A stretch of 64,000 nucleotides of DNA from Halalkalicoccus sp. CG83 (GTDB lineage Archaea; Halobacteriota; Halobacteria; Halobacteriales; Halalkalicoccaceae), in contig NZ_JAZDDH010000001.1 of NCBI RefSeq assembly GCF_037081715.1, forward strand, positions 434,001 through 498,000. Reading direction: 5' to 3'. The notes below the pieces were generated by a model. It saw only the letters and a program-made list of their open reading frames with translations, was not told the DNA's origin and did not search any database. Of this stretch, positions 1 through 9,475 are shown in pieces (position 1 is the stretch's first letter; each line of letters opens with the position of its first letter). The position numbers were made by a program, and so were the translations under genes.

Positions 1-120
1 TGTCGGATACCGATCACCGATCGCCGGTGCGAGACCACTCCACGCATGATCCTGTACGCTTCCCCGGTCGAGACACGTCGAGAACAGTCCTCCAGCCACC
101 CCGACGACGAGGTGGCCTAA
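1..120 (+). CDS. Possible C-terminal end of an upstream gene (partial)
   Basis: A reading frame is open from the window edge to a TAA at 118-120, one base before the glmS start. The 39 codons are not rich in acidic residues and match no family I know, so this may be chance. If real, it is the tail of a gene co-transcribed with glmS. Confidence 0.25.
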   Translation, partial: CRIPITDRRCETTPRMILYASPVETRREQSSSHPDDEVA

Positions 121-121
121 G

Positions 122-1936
122 ATGTGTGGCATCATCGCCTGCGTCGGTGCGGACGACGCCGTCGATACGGTCCTGACGGGGCTGAACAACCTCGAGTACC
201 GTGGCTACGACTCCGCGGGCATCGCCGTCCAGAACGGGCGAGGGCTCGCGATCCGGAAACGGGCGGGCGAGATCAGCGATCTCTCCGGATCGTTCGTGGA
301 GAGTCTACCTCAGGCCACCGTCGGTATCGGCCACACTCGTTGGAGCACCCACGGGCCGCCGACGGACGACAACGCGCATCCACACACGAGTCGCTCCGGC
401 GACGTCGCGGTGGTCCACAACGGCGTCATCGCGAACTACGCCGCCCTCCGTGAGGAGCTCGAGGGACTCGGATACGAGTTCACGAGTGAGACCGATACCG
501 AGGTCATCCCCCACCTCGTCGACCGGTATCTCGAAGACGGCCTCGACGGCGACGCCGCGTTCCGCCGAACGGTCGAGCGTCTCGAGGGGAGCTATGCCAT
601 CGCGATGTTGATCGAGGGCGAGAACACCATCCGAGCGGCCCGGCAGGGTTCGCCGCTCGTCGTCGGTCTTCACGACGACGCCTACTACCTCGCGAGCGAC
701 GTCCCGGCGTTCCTCGAGTTCACCGACCGGGTGATCTACCTCGAGGACGGCGACGTCGTCGCCGTCGATCCGACCTCGCTGTCGATCACCGACCTCGATG
801 GCGAGCCGGTCGAACGCGACGTCGACACGGTCGACTGGAGCCCCGAGGAGACCGGCAAGGGCGGGTACGATCACTACATGCTCAAGGAGATCGAGAGTCA
901 GCCGGAGGCCCTCTCGAACACGATTCGCGGTCGGATCGATCCCGACGAACCCGCGATCACCCTCGAGGAGTTCCCGCCGGGATCGTTCGAAGGGATCACC
1001 GACGTCCACTTCGTCGCCTGTGGTACCTCGTATCACGCCGCACTGTACGGGGCTCGTCTGCTCGATGAGGCCGGGTTGCGAGTACGGACGAGCAGAGCGA
1101 GCGAGTACACCGGTAGCGTCCCCGATCCCGAACACACGCTGGTCGTCGCCGTCACCCAGAGCGGTGAGACGGCCGACACCCTCGGTGCGCTCCGAGCCGC
1201 GAAGGCGACGGACGCCAGGACGCTCGCGCTCACGAACGTCGTCGGCTCCACCGCGGCGCGCGAGGCCGACGATGCCCTCTACATTCGCGCGGGTCCGGAG
1301 ATCGGCGTCGCCGCGACCAAGACCTTCTCCTCGCAGGTCGTGACGCTCGTCCTGCTCGCGGAACGGGTCCGCCAGGACGTCGAACCGGCGACCGAACGCG
1401 ATGACCTCGGTGCGCTGCTTCGGGCGCTCTCGCAGCTCCCAGACCAGCTCGAGGAGGTGATCCGTACCTCGCGAGCGGAGGCTCTCAGTAGGGCTTACGA
1501 GGGGCGTGAATCGTACTTCTTCATCGGTCATCGGCTCCTCCACCCGGTCGCGCTCGAGGGAGCGTTGAAGTTCAAGGAGATCACCTACGAACACGCCGAG
1601 GGGTTCGCTTCCGGCGAACTCAAACACGGCCCGCTTGCGCTCGTCACGCCCGGAACGCCGGTGTTCGCGATGTTCGATGGCGTCCACGACGAGAAGACCC
1701 GTACCAACGCCACGGAGGCACGCGCTCGTGGCGCGGAGATCGTCGCGATCACGGCGAGCGAGCAGCGCGTCGAGGAGTGTGCCGACGAGGTGCTCGTGAT
1801 CCCCGACACCCATCCCGACCTCAGCGGTCTGCTGTCGAACGCTCAGCTCCAGCTCGTCTCCTACTACACCGCCCGGCTCCTCGACCGTCCGATCGACAAG
1901 CCGCGCAACCTCGCGAAGAGCGTCACCGTCGAGTAG
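122..1936 (+). CDS. glmS: Glutamine--fructose-6-phosphate aminotransferase (isomerizing)
   Basis: GlmS makes glucosamine-6-phosphate from fructose-6-phosphate and glutamine, the first committed step to UDP-GlcNAc in the cytoplasm. The 604-residue protein has the usual length. It starts MCGIIACVG, whose Cys2 becomes the N-terminal nucleophile of the class II glutaminase domain (about 1-220), followed by YRGYDSAG. Two SIS sugar isomerase domains fill the rest (about 285-420 and 455-590), with SQSGETADT in the first, and the protein ends with the family tail KPRNLAKSVTVE. GlmM and a GlmU-like enzyme lie 5-7 kb downstream on the other strand and complete the pathway. Confidence 0.97.
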   Translation: MCGIIACVGADDAVDTVLTGLNNLEYRGYDSAGIAVQNGRGLAIRKRAGEISDLSGSFVESLPQATVGIGHTRWSTHGPPTDDNAHPHTSRSGDVAVVHNGVIANYAALREELEGLGYEFTSETDTEVIPHLVDRYLEDGLDGDAAFRRTVERLEGSYAIAMLIEGENTIRAARQGSPLVVGLHDDAYYLASDVPAFLEFTDRVIYLEDGDVVAVDPTSLSITDLDGEPVERDVDTVDWSPEETGKGGYDHYMLKEIESQPEALSNTIRGRIDPDEPAITLEEFPPGSFEGITDVHFVACGTSYHAALYGARLLDEAGLRVRTSRASEYTGSVPDPEHTLVVAVTQSGETADTLGALRAAKATDARTLALTNVVGSTAAREADDALYIRAGPEIGVAATKTFSSQVVTLVLLAERVRQDVEPATERDDLGALLRALSQLPDQLEEVIRTSRAEALSRAYEGRESYFFIGHRLLHPVALEGALKFKEITYEHAEGFASGELKHGPLALVTPGTPVFAMFDGVHDEKTRTNATEARARGAEIVAITASEQRVEECADEVLVIPDTHPDLSGLLSNAQLQLVSYYTARLLDRPIDKPRNLAKSVTVE

Positions 1937-2698
1937 CGCCCCCTCTCCTGACGGACCCTCGGTGCGAACCGCGGGTCTCGATGTCCTCGGTGACTACGGA
2001 TCCGGAGCCAGGAGGCCCGTCTGCCGGTAGATCGATTTCGATCGCCGAAACGACCGTCTCCGCCGAACCCGTCCTACGAGTCAACTGGTATCGGCGTGTC
2101 CTCGAGTGTGCAGCTACCCGAAGACGAGTCCGGTACGGGGCGTCCATCGATTTCGACCGGTCGTCGGTTCCCACTCTCCGTTCCCCATCCGTTCTTCCCG
2201 CCGATACCTGCGCTCACCGTGCGGTCGGCGAGTGCGATACGTGAGTGGTGCGGTTGCTCTTGAGAAACGCGAACGGAGTAGCTCCGATGCTTTCGTCCGC
2301 CTTTCGGCGTTGTCCGGCACATATCGTGCGAATCGTGACCTCGTCGATCGGCTCCTCGAGGAATGATGTCCGCGTTCGTGAGACATCCGGTATTCGTGTG
2401 CCGGCGTCGAGGACGCCCAGGCCCTCGTCCTCGAGACGACTCGATACGTTCGCGATCGGCGTCCGTACTCCGTCGTCGGGCGAGCGAACCCCGAGTCTCC
2501 TCCTCGTCGGCGTCTCGTTCGATCCGACACGAACCGGGTCACCGGCTCGATGGAGTCGACCCGTCCCTCGAACCCGACCCATTGCCCCGGTGCTCGCCTC
2601 CCGGTTCGCCACTGAACGAGGGACCCGAAGCGTGTTCGGTCGATTAGAACAGTCGTTCGGCCCGAGGAACTCGCTCGTGCGTTCCGTCCCGGTCCCCG
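1937..2698. other. Intergenic stretch with no convincing gene
   Basis: This 760-base stretch follows glmS. Every open frame in it gives Arg/Ser-rich translations without haloarchaeal acidity or recognisable motifs. The least bad candidate is a minus-strand frame at 2214-2612, which also looks non-coding. It may be decayed coding sequence or a long control region; I see no repeat or RNA gene in it. Confidence 0.5.
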
Positions 2699-3274
2699 CT
2701 ATCCGAAGATCGGACCGTCGGTGCTTTCGGTCTCGTTATCGTTATCACCCTCTCCGTCGTCGTCCGTGTCGTCGCTCCCGTCGGTCCCGTCGTCCGTGTC
2801 GTCCCCACCGGTGCCGTCGGTCTCGCCATCGGTGTCGTCTTCGTCCTCGTCCGGGCCGAAGATCGGTGCATCATCCCCGCTGTCGTCACCGCCATCGTCG
2901 TCTCCGCCGTCGTCACTGCCGCCCCCGTCGGTGCCGTCACCGGTGTCGTCGGCTCCGTCGTCTCCGCCACCGTCGCTTCCGGCCGAGTCGTCCGACGCAT
3001 CGTCGCTGCCCGACGCATCGTCCCCCTCCTCACCATCGTCGGCGGCCGGCTCCTCCGGTTCGGGCGCGTCCTCCTCGTCGTCCGGTGCCGTCGTGCCGAG
3101 ATCGCCGCCGGGTAGCCCGGCAGTGATCGCCAGTCCGACGATGAACAGGCAGACGCCGAGGATCAGTAGCGCACGTTGGATGACGACCTGGTCGGGTCCG
3201 GTCGTCGACGGCCCCGATCGAAATCGTCCTCGAATCGGGGACGAGACCGACGATACGCGTGAAACGGCCCACAT
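2699..3274 (-). CDS. Membrane-anchored Asp/Gly-rich low-complexity protein
   Basis: Function unknown. The 191-residue product has a basic N-terminus, one hydrophobic segment at about residues 33-52 (ALLILGVCLFIVGLAITAG), then about 130 residues almost wholly Asp, Glu, Gly, Ser and Thr. The motif PIFG occurs inside the tail (APIFGPDE) and again at the very C-terminus (DGPIFG). A likely arrangement is a membrane anchor with a long disordered acidic tail outside the cell. The ATG at 3274 is favoured because a TATA-like element (cgataataaa on the minus strand, 3301-3310) lies about 27 nt upstream, as in leaderless haloarchaeal transcripts. Confidence 0.65.
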   Translation of the reverse strand: MWAVSRVSSVSSPIRGRFRSGPSTTGPDQVVIQRALLILGVCLFIVGLAITAGLPGGDLGTTAPDDEEDAPEPEEPAADDGEEGDDASGSDDASDDSAGSDGGGDDGADDTGDGTDGGGSDDGGDDDGGDDSGDDAPIFGPDEDEDDTDGETDGTGGDDTDDGTDGSDDTDDDGEGDNDNETESTDGPIFG

Positions 3275-3405
3275 CGATACCGGCTACTACAGGCCCTCGC
3301 TTTATTATCGGTTCGATAAACCATGAGCGACGCGCTGGTACCCCACTCGCGTCACAATCCGTGTAACTAAATTCGATGCGCTGCAATCGATGACTGATCT
3401 TCGGT

Positions 3406-4761
3406 ATGAACGCTACGAACGCCGATCGACTCCAGTTCTCCGAACGGTCGGTGGACGATACGTGGTCTCTGTACGTCGCCGGCGACTGCATCTACACCGG
3501 ATCGGACGAAACCGATCCGATCGGCGATGGCGTCCGATCACGCATGGACGGAGCGGATCTCTCGATACTCAATCTCGAGGCGCCGATTCCGACGGACGAC
3601 TCTATCCCCAAGTTCGGGCCACGAAAGGGATCCCACGAGGGGGTCCCAACGATGCTCGCGGACGCGGGTATCGACGCCGTCACGCTCGCGAACAACCACG
3701 CCATGGACTACGGGTCGACGGGACTGTTCGCGACGATCGATGCCTGCCACGAAGCCGGAGTCGATACCGTCGGCGCGGGAGCGGGAATTCGTGAGGCGCT
3801 CGTACCCCTTCGATACACCGTCGGTGATACCGCCGTCGCCGTCGTCAACGCCTGCGAACGCGAGTTCGGGATCGCCGACGACGACGCTACGACGGGTGCC
3901 GCCTGGATCGCCCATCCCGAGGCGTTACGGACCGTCGAACGCGCGACCGAGGACGCCGACGTGGTGGTCCTGTTCGCCCATGGCGGCATCGAGTACGTAC
4001 CCCTGCCGCCCGTCCAGTGGCAGCGCCGCCTGCGGCGGTTCGCCGACGCCGGCGTCGACCTCGTCGTCGCCCATCATCCGCACGTCCCCCAGGGGTGGGA
4101 GCGATACGGCGGAACGCCGATCTTCTACAGCCTCGGAAACCTCCTGTTCGACCACATGACCCGGCCAAAAACGGGATGGGGACTCTCGGTCGAGATATCC
4201 TTCGACGGGACGACACCGGTCGCCGCCGATCTCGTCATCACCGAGGAGTCCGATGGGGGCGTCGACGTCATTGAGGAGGGGTCGCGTCGCAGCGACCGGC
4301 TCGAGCACCTCCATCGGCTCGCGGCGCTGACGAGCGACTCCGATGTGTTGGTTCCGCTCTGGCAGGAGCTCTCGGTCCGGCTCTTCCGCCAGCGGTACGC
4401 GGGCTGGTTACGCCGATCGGCCGGCGGTAACCCTTACGCCTTCCTCAAACACCCGCGCCGCCACCTCGAGCAGGGCGCACTCTGGGACGGCGAAACACGC
4501 CAGGAGGAACTGCTCATCCTGCTCAACCTCGTTCGAAACGGCTCCCACCGCTCGGTGATAGAGACCGCACTCGAGATCGAGGCCGGCGTCGTACCGGACC
4601 GACGAACCCCGGAGATCGAACGAGAGGTGCGCGAACTGCTCTCCTGGACGGAGGACCGAGACGTCTACGATCGGCCCTCCGCGATCCGTCGGAAGCTGAC
4701 CGAGATCGTCGAGGGTCTATTGCCGGATCGCCTCGTTCGATCAGAGGATTCGAGCGGCTAA
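3406..4761 (+). CDS. CapA-like metallophosphatase-fold protein
   Basis: Belongs to the CapA / poly-gamma-glutamate synthesis family (metallophosphatase fold), tied in bacteria to capsule assembly; the exact substrate here is unknown. Visible family motifs are GD at residues 26-27, NLEAPI, the NNHAMDYG block, FAHGGIEY, AHHPHVPQG and YSLGNLLFD. At 451 residues it is longer than the core domain and ends in a roughly 170-residue extension I do not recognise. No signal peptide is evident. It converges on the flippase gene with their stop codons overlapping by 4 bases, and the neighbouring amino-sugar genes support a role in surface polymers. Confidence 0.85.
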   Translation: MNATNADRLQFSERSVDDTWSLYVAGDCIYTGSDETDPIGDGVRSRMDGADLSILNLEAPIPTDDSIPKFGPRKGSHEGVPTMLADAGIDAVTLANNHAMDYGSTGLFATIDACHEAGVDTVGAGAGIREALVPLRYTVGDTAVAVVNACEREFGIADDDATTGAAWIAHPEALRTVERATEDADVVVLFAHGGIEYVPLPPVQWQRRLRRFADAGVDLVVAHHPHVPQGWERYGGTPIFYSLGNLLFDHMTRPKTGWGLSVEISFDGTTPVAADLVITEESDGGVDVIEEGSRRSDRLEHLHRLAALTSDSDVLVPLWQELSVRLFRQRYAGWLRRSAGGNPYAFLKHPRRHLEQGALWDGETRQEELLILLNLVRNGSHRSVIETALEIEAGVVPDRRTPEIEREVRELLSWTEDRDVYDRPSAIRRKLTEIVEGLLPDRLVRSEDSSG

Positions 4762-6350
4762 CCCGTCTCGTCGGAATCGACGAACCAACGTTCGAGGGCC
4801 GCGGCGCGATCGCTGATCGGGGCGGGCAGTCCGTTGAGAAGGCTGAGGATCTCCTCCGGACGGATCGCGCCCGTCAACAGGGTCAGAGCCGCGTAGACGA
4901 CGAGCCCGATCGGCGGGATCAGTAAGAACGCGATCAGCGCCGCACCGATCGACACCGATCCGACCAGCGGGAGGCCGACGGTCACCACCGTCTCCGGGAT
5001 CACGTAGTCGATCCCCAGAGCGAGGGCGACGAGGACGACCGCGGTTCCGACCGCGGTGGTCGCGACGCCCACCGGGCGGACGTCGCCAAGCGGGTTGTAG
5101 CCGATCTGTTTGGCCCCCCAGAGGTGGAACATCGGCATCGAGATGTAGCCCAACGAGGTCGCGATCGCAGCGCCCTCGATGCCGAACAGGGGAATAAACA
5201 GCAGGTTCAGCAGCAGGTTCATCACCGCCGCCGCCCCCGTCGCGAGGATCATGACCCGCATGTCTCCCCGTGCGTGGCTCACCGAGAGGATCGGCCGGGC
5301 GACGGCGAATCCGACGGTGCCGGGAAGCAACAACAGCAACGGCGCGATCGTCGGCTCGAACTCCGAGCCGTAGTAGCGCGGAACGAACTCGGCGGAGAGC
5401 ACCGCGATCCCGATCGCCAGCAGCGTCGTCAACAGCAGTGTATAGCGCGTCGCCTTCGAGGCGAGGTCGGTGATCTTCTGGATTCGATCGCGGTGCCAGA
5501 GCTCCGAGGCTGACTGGATCATCACCGACTGGACCGCCTTCGGCGCGAGCCAGAGGAACTCCGCGAGCACGAGCGCCGCCTTGTAGTAGCCGACCTGAGC
5601 CTCGGTCGTGTACGCCTGGAGCATCAGCACGTCGACGTGATACAGCGACGTCAGCATGAAGATGTAGACGATCGAGAGGTTGTTGAAGCTGAGCAGTTCC
5701 TTCCGAGGGAACTCCTCGGGTGTGCGCTCGAACATCTTCGACAACGAGAGCTGTTTCGAGAGGAAGAGGGTTCCGATCGTCGTCGTGAGTGCGTCGGCGA
5801 TGATGTGTCCCGCGAGCACGCCAGTCACCCCGTAGCCGAGATACGCGAGCGAGATCGCGAAGATGAAGAAGAACACCTTCTGTGCGACGTACAGGGGCTC
5901 CGAGATGTGTTCGAGTTTCAGCCCTAGCAGCGAGCGATGGGCGAACTCCCGGAACTGCGCCATTATCGTGACGATCGCGAGCAGGAAGAAGAAGAAGGCG
6001 TACTCCTCGCCGAGGGTTGCATCGACGATACCGATCTGGGCGACCACGAGCAACAGCGCGCTCGCGGCCAGCGCCAACACGGTCGCGACCCGGAAGTAGT
6101 AGCCGAAGACGTTGTCCTGCCACTCCGGTTCGTCGCGGTCCTCCGCGAGGTACTTGCGCGTCCCGCTGTCGACGCCGGAGCTGACGACGATCATCAGCAG
6201 CGCGAACACCGACATGACGGTCGCGTACGTCCCGTAGCCGGTCGGTCCGAGGATGCGGACCAGGATCGGCGTCATCACCGCTCCGAGCATCGCGACTGCG
6301 ATGTTCGAGCCGGCGATCGAGATGAAGGCGGTGACGAGCGTCCGTCTCAT
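4758..6350 (-). CDS. Polysaccharide flippase (MATE/Wzx-like membrane protein)
   Basis: A 530-residue integral membrane protein with about 12-14 hydrophobic segments along its whole length, typical of the oligosaccharide flippase (RfbX/Wzx) family that moves lipid-linked glycans across the membrane. N-terminal features include the segment SNIAVAMLGAVMTPILVRILGP and GYGTYATV, a usual family opening. It lies 50 nt downstream of the GlmU-like gene in the same direction, so it is probably the last gene of a three-gene amino-sugar operon. A UDP-GlcNAc-derived lipid-linked glycan is a plausible cargo, by context only. Confidence 0.88.
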   Translation of the reverse strand: MRRTLVTAFISIAGSNIAVAMLGAVMTPILVRILGPTGYGTYATVMSVFALLMIVVSSGVDSGTRKYLAEDRDEPEWQDNVFGYYFRVATVLALAASALLLVVAQIGIVDATLGEEYAFFFFLLAIVTIMAQFREFAHRSLLGLKLEHISEPLYVAQKVFFFIFAISLAYLGYGVTGVLAGHIIADALTTTIGTLFLSKQLSLSKMFERTPEEFPRKELLSFNNLSIVYIFMLTSLYHVDVLMLQAYTTEAQVGYYKAALVLAEFLWLAPKAVQSVMIQSASELWHRDRIQKITDLASKATRYTLLLTTLLAIGIAVLSAEFVPRYYGSEFEPTIAPLLLLLPGTVGFAVARPILSVSHARGDMRVMILATGAAAVMNLLLNLLFIPLFGIEGAAIATSLGYISMPMFHLWGAKQIGYNPLGDVRPVGVATTAVGTAVVLVALALGIDYVIPETVVTVGLPLVGSVSIGAALIAFLLIPPIGLVVYAALTLLTGAIRPEEILSLLNGLPAPISDRAAALERWFVDSDETG

Positions 6351-6400
6351 TCGTGGAGGTCCGGTGTATGCATGGACAGGGGGCCGTTATCGCGGCGTGG

Positions 6401-7582
6401 TCAGCGATCGCGCGTGACGCTCTCTCCCGGCGCCGTCGTCGCGCCACACGAGAGCGTCACGCCGGGCGAGAGACTGGTGTTGATACCGGTCTTGGCGCCG
6501 TGGCCCGCGACGACGCCGAACTTCCGTCGTCCGGTCGAGACGCGGTCACCCTTGACGGTGAGTTTCACGTCGCCGCCGTCGTGGCGTAGGTTCGCGACGT
6601 TGGTTCCGGCGCCGAAGTTGACGTCGCGTCCCAGCACGCTGTCGCCGATATACGTGAGGTGCGGGACGTTCGTCCCGCGCATGATCACGCTGTTCTTCAC
6701 CTCGACGGCCTGGCCAATATGGACGTCGCCCTCGAGCAGCGTCGCCCCTCGTACGTACGCGTTGGGACCGATCGTCGAGCCCGCGCCGACGTAGGCGGGC
6801 CCCTCGATCGTGACGCCCGACTCGATCTCCGCACCCTCCTCGACGACGACGCGGCCTTCGAGGGTGGCATCGTCGGCGACGTCGCCGTCGATCCGCCGCT
6901 CGTGCTCGCCCAGTAGGAGCTCGTTCGCCTCGAGCAGCTCCCAGGGCCGTCCGACGTCCATCCAGCGCTCGAGCTCGACGGGGGTGACGTCGTAATCCTC
7001 GATGACCCGTGCGAGTACGTCGGTGAGCTCGTGTTCGCCGCGCTCGCTCATCGGGACGTCGAGGTACGAACGCGCCTCGGCGGGGAAGAGATAGACCCCG
7101 GCGTTCGCGAGGTTCGTCGGCGGCTCGGCGGGCTTCTCGACGATGTCCGTCACTCGTCCCCCCTCGACCGAGAGCACGCCGTAGTTCGAGGGGTTCTCGA
7201 CCTCGAAGACGCCGATCCCCGGTCCGGTACCGAACAGCTCGACGATGCTCTCGGGGTCGTAGAGGTTGTCGCCGTTGAGGACGGCGAACTCCTCCTCGAT
7301 GTGCTCGCGGGCGGCCGCCACCGCGTGGGCGGTCCCGAGCTGCTGCTCCTGGGTGGCGTAGCTGACGGGGACGCCGCGGTAGCTCTCGCCGAAGTGCTCC
7401 TCGACGACCTCGCCCATGTACCCCGTGACGAAGATCAGCTCGTTCGCCCCGCCGGCGACCGCCGCATCGGCGACGTGGGCGGCGATCGGCCGGCCGGCGA
7501 CCGGTAGCATCGGCTTCGGTATCAATTCCGAGAGGGGACGCAGTCGCGTCCCCTGTCCGGCGGCGAGAATGACGGTCTGCAT
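6401..7582 (-). CDS. glmU: GlmU-like sugar-1-phosphate nucleotidyltransferase / acetyltransferase
   Basis: The N-terminal half (about 1-225) is a nucleotidyltransferase with LAAGQGTRLRPL and KPMLPVAG at the extreme N-terminus and the acceptor loop NGDNLYD. The C-terminal half (about 235-393) is a left-handed beta-helix of hexapeptide repeats with YIGDSVLG and NFGAGTNVAN, as in GlmU acetyltransferase domains. This two-domain architecture is used in archaea to make UDP-GlcNAc from glucosamine-1-phosphate. Transfer of dTTP or UTP to other hexose phosphates cannot be excluded from sequence alone. It sits between glmM (86 nt upstream) and the flippase, all on the minus strand. Confidence 0.85.
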   Translation of the reverse strand: MQTVILAAGQGTRLRPLSELIPKPMLPVAGRPIAAHVADAAVAGGANELIFVTGYMGEVVEEHFGESYRGVPVSYATQEQQLGTAHAVAAAREHIEEEFAVLNGDNLYDPESIVELFGTGPGIGVFEVENPSNYGVLSVEGGRVTDIVEKPAEPPTNLANAGVYLFPAEARSYLDVPMSERGEHELTDVLARVIEDYDVTPVELERWMDVGRPWELLEANELLLGEHERRIDGDVADDATLEGRVVVEEGAEIESGVTIEGPAYVGAGSTIGPNAYVRGATLLEGDVHIGQAVEVKNSVIMRGTNVPHLTYIGDSVLGRDVNFGAGTNVANLRHDGGDVKLTVKGDRVSTGRRKFGVVAGHGAKTGINTSLSPGVTLSCGATTAPGESVTRDR

Positions 7583-7668
7583 TGTGGTGTGTATCCCGTC
7601 TGGCGATCTTTGTTATCTTCCCGTTAATACGTGCCGGTACGGTCCGTTCTCCGGGGTTCGTGAACGCG

Positions 7669-8997
7669 TCACTCGGCGCTGGCGTCGGCCACGAACTCCT
7701 CGGCAGTCGCGAGCAGCTCCTCGGCACGGGCCTCCTCGCGGGCCTCGGCGGTCACGCGTACGAGCGGCTGGGTTCCGCTCGCCCGGATCAGGAACCAGCC
7801 GCCGTCGAACGAGACGCGGATCCCGTCGAGCGTCGTGAACCGGTCGGAGCCGTACTCCCGTTCGACCCGCTCGCGAACCCGTTCCATCGTCGCCTCCTTC
7901 GCCGCTACCTCGACGTTCGTCCGTCGAAGGGGGAGGGTCGGCACCCCGTCGACCAGCGCGTCGAACGACCCCTCCCGGGCGACGGTCGCCGCGAGCTTGC
8001 AGGCGGCGAGCGGTCCGTCCGGACAGAGCGTCTCCTCGGGCCAGATCCACGCGCCGCTGGGCTCGCCGCCGAAGACGACGTCAGACTCCCGGGCCCGTCC
8101 GGCGACGTGCACGTCGCCGACGGGAGTGTAGGTCACCGACGCCCCGAGCGGTTCGAGGGCGTCCTCGACCGCGAGGCTCGTGTCGACCGGCGCCGCGACC
8201 CGGTCCCCCTCGCTCGCGGCCTCGCGGGCGAACAGCGCGAGGAGCACGTCGCCGTCGGGATACCGCCCCGACTCGGTCGCCGCGCGCATTCGGTCGGCGT
8301 CACCGTCGTGGGCGATTCCCAGGTCGGCGTCCGCCTCGACGACCCGTTCGCGGAGCGCTCGACAGTTCTCCGCGGTCGGCTCGGAGGGACGGTTCGGAAA
8401 CGAGCCGTCGGGCTCGCCGTTCATCACCTCGACCTCGCAGCCGAGGCGTTCGAGTGCGCCCACGACCACCCCGCCCGCGCCGTTGCCCAGGTCGACGACG
8501 ACGGAGAGGTCGTCGATCGAGCCGACCGCCTCGACCAGGGCGTCGGCGTGGCGTTCGGTCGCGTCGTCGATCGTCCCTCGGCCGCCGCCCCCGCTCCAGT
8601 CCGCGAGGTCGTACTCGCCGCGCTCGATCCGTTCCTCGATCTCCCCGGCCTGGGCGGCGTCGAACGCCTGTCCGGAGGGATTCCAGAGCTTCAACCCGTT
8701 GTCCTCCGGCGGGTTGTGTGACGCCGTCACGACGACGCCGGCATCGGCGTCCTCGCGGCCCACCGCCCGCGCGAGCGTCGGCGTCGCCACCATCCCCGCG
8801 TCGAACACGTCGGTCCCGCACTCGCGGGCGCCCGCCGCGACGGCCTCGCGCAGCCACCGTCCGCTGTCGCGGGGGTCGCGACCGACGACGATCCGATCCG
8901 CGTCGCCGGCGACGGCTCGCCCGACCGACAGCGCGAGCTCGCCGGTGACCACGTCGCCGACCGGTCCCCTGATTCCGCTCGTTCCGAACAGGCTCAT
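7669..8997 (-). CDS. glmM: Phosphoglucosamine mutase
   Basis: An alpha-D-phosphohexomutase of 442 residues that interconverts glucosamine-6-phosphate and glucosamine-1-phosphate. All four active-site loops are present: the phosphoserine loop TASHNPPEDNG, the metal loop HDGDADRM, the sugar-binding loop GGEPSGAW and the phosphate loop RASGTQPLVRV. I start at 8997 because the protein then begins MSLFGTSGIRG, the normal family opening; a further ATG five codons upstream is less likely. Clustering with GlmU-like and glmS favours glucosamine over glucose or mannose as substrate. Confidence 0.92.
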   Translation of the reverse strand: MSLFGTSGIRGPVGDVVTGELALSVGRAVAGDADRIVVGRDPRDSGRWLREAVAAGARECGTDVFDAGMVATPTLARAVGREDADAGVVVTASHNPPEDNGLKLWNPSGQAFDAAQAGEIEERIERGEYDLADWSGGGGRGTIDDATERHADALVEAVGSIDDLSVVVDLGNGAGGVVVGALERLGCEVEVMNGEPDGSFPNRPSEPTAENCRALRERVVEADADLGIAHDGDADRMRAATESGRYPDGDVLLALFAREAASEGDRVAAPVDTSLAVEDALEPLGASVTYTPVGDVHVAGRARESDVVFGGEPSGAWIWPEETLCPDGPLAACKLAATVAREGSFDALVDGVPTLPLRRTNVEVAAKEATMERVRERVEREYGSDRFTTLDGIRVSFDGGWFLIRASGTQPLVRVTAEAREEARAEELLATAEEFVADASAE

Positions 8998-9136
8998 GAA
9001 CACTCTCCTCATCGACGCACGCCCGCAAACCGTTTGCGGATCGCCCGGCCTCGACGACCGACAACCGAGAACGGATCGGCCGACCGCTCGGCGGTGGGGC
9101 CGGTCGGGACTACCGACGTCACGCCTCGAACGCGGG

Positions 9137-9409
9137 CTACGTCCGGTAGAACGTCACCTCGCCGCTGGAACGGACCGAGACGAGGTAGTCGTCGAGCGGG
9201 AACGCCAGGTAGCCGACGTCGTCGGGGCTCGGATCGAACAGCTGCTCCAGCGCGTCCGGATCGATCGTCTCGCCCAGTCGAACGTCGAGCTCTATCGGCG
9301 ATTCGTCTTTCAGCTCCGCGAGCGCCTCGATGATCGTGGTCGCGAGGTCGCTCCACTCGTCCGGAGTGGTCGTGTAGACGGCGTCCGAGAGTCGGGTCGT
9401 GGTGGTCAT
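9137..9409 (-). CDS. Stand-alone HalOD1 output-domain protein
   Basis: A 90-residue soluble acidic protein that looks like a lone HalOD1 domain, a haloarchaea-specific output module otherwise found fused to response regulators. The match rests on WSDLATTIIEALAE, a Pro-rich middle (DALEQLFDP) and the closing strand pair ending SSGEVTFYRT. No receiver, sensor or DNA-binding domain is present. A second lone HalOD1 protein lies about 1 kb away on the same strand beyond the DUF420 gene. Its partner is unknown. Confidence 0.75.
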   Translation of the reverse strand: MTTTTRLSDAVYTTTPDEWSDLATTIIEALAELKDESPIELDVRLGETIDPDALEQLFDPSPDDVGYLAFPLDDYLVSVRSSGEVTFYRT

Positions 9410-9475
9410 CGACTCGGAACAGGCCGAACCGGCTTATGAGTTTCAGCGAACCCTCGAGTAACGCGGCGGGTTACC

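Noticed and set aside
305-1813. Long minus-strand frame opposite glmS
   Set aside because: It is the mirror of the glmS frame. High-GC coding DNA keeps a long antisense frame open, and the translation has no domain. The same applies to long antisense frames over the flippase, argS, atpI and the helicase.
2214-2612. Minus-strand frame of 132 codons in the gap after glmS
   Set aside because: Arg- and Ser-rich with no acidity, motif or promoter. It is the best frame in the gap but looks like chance.
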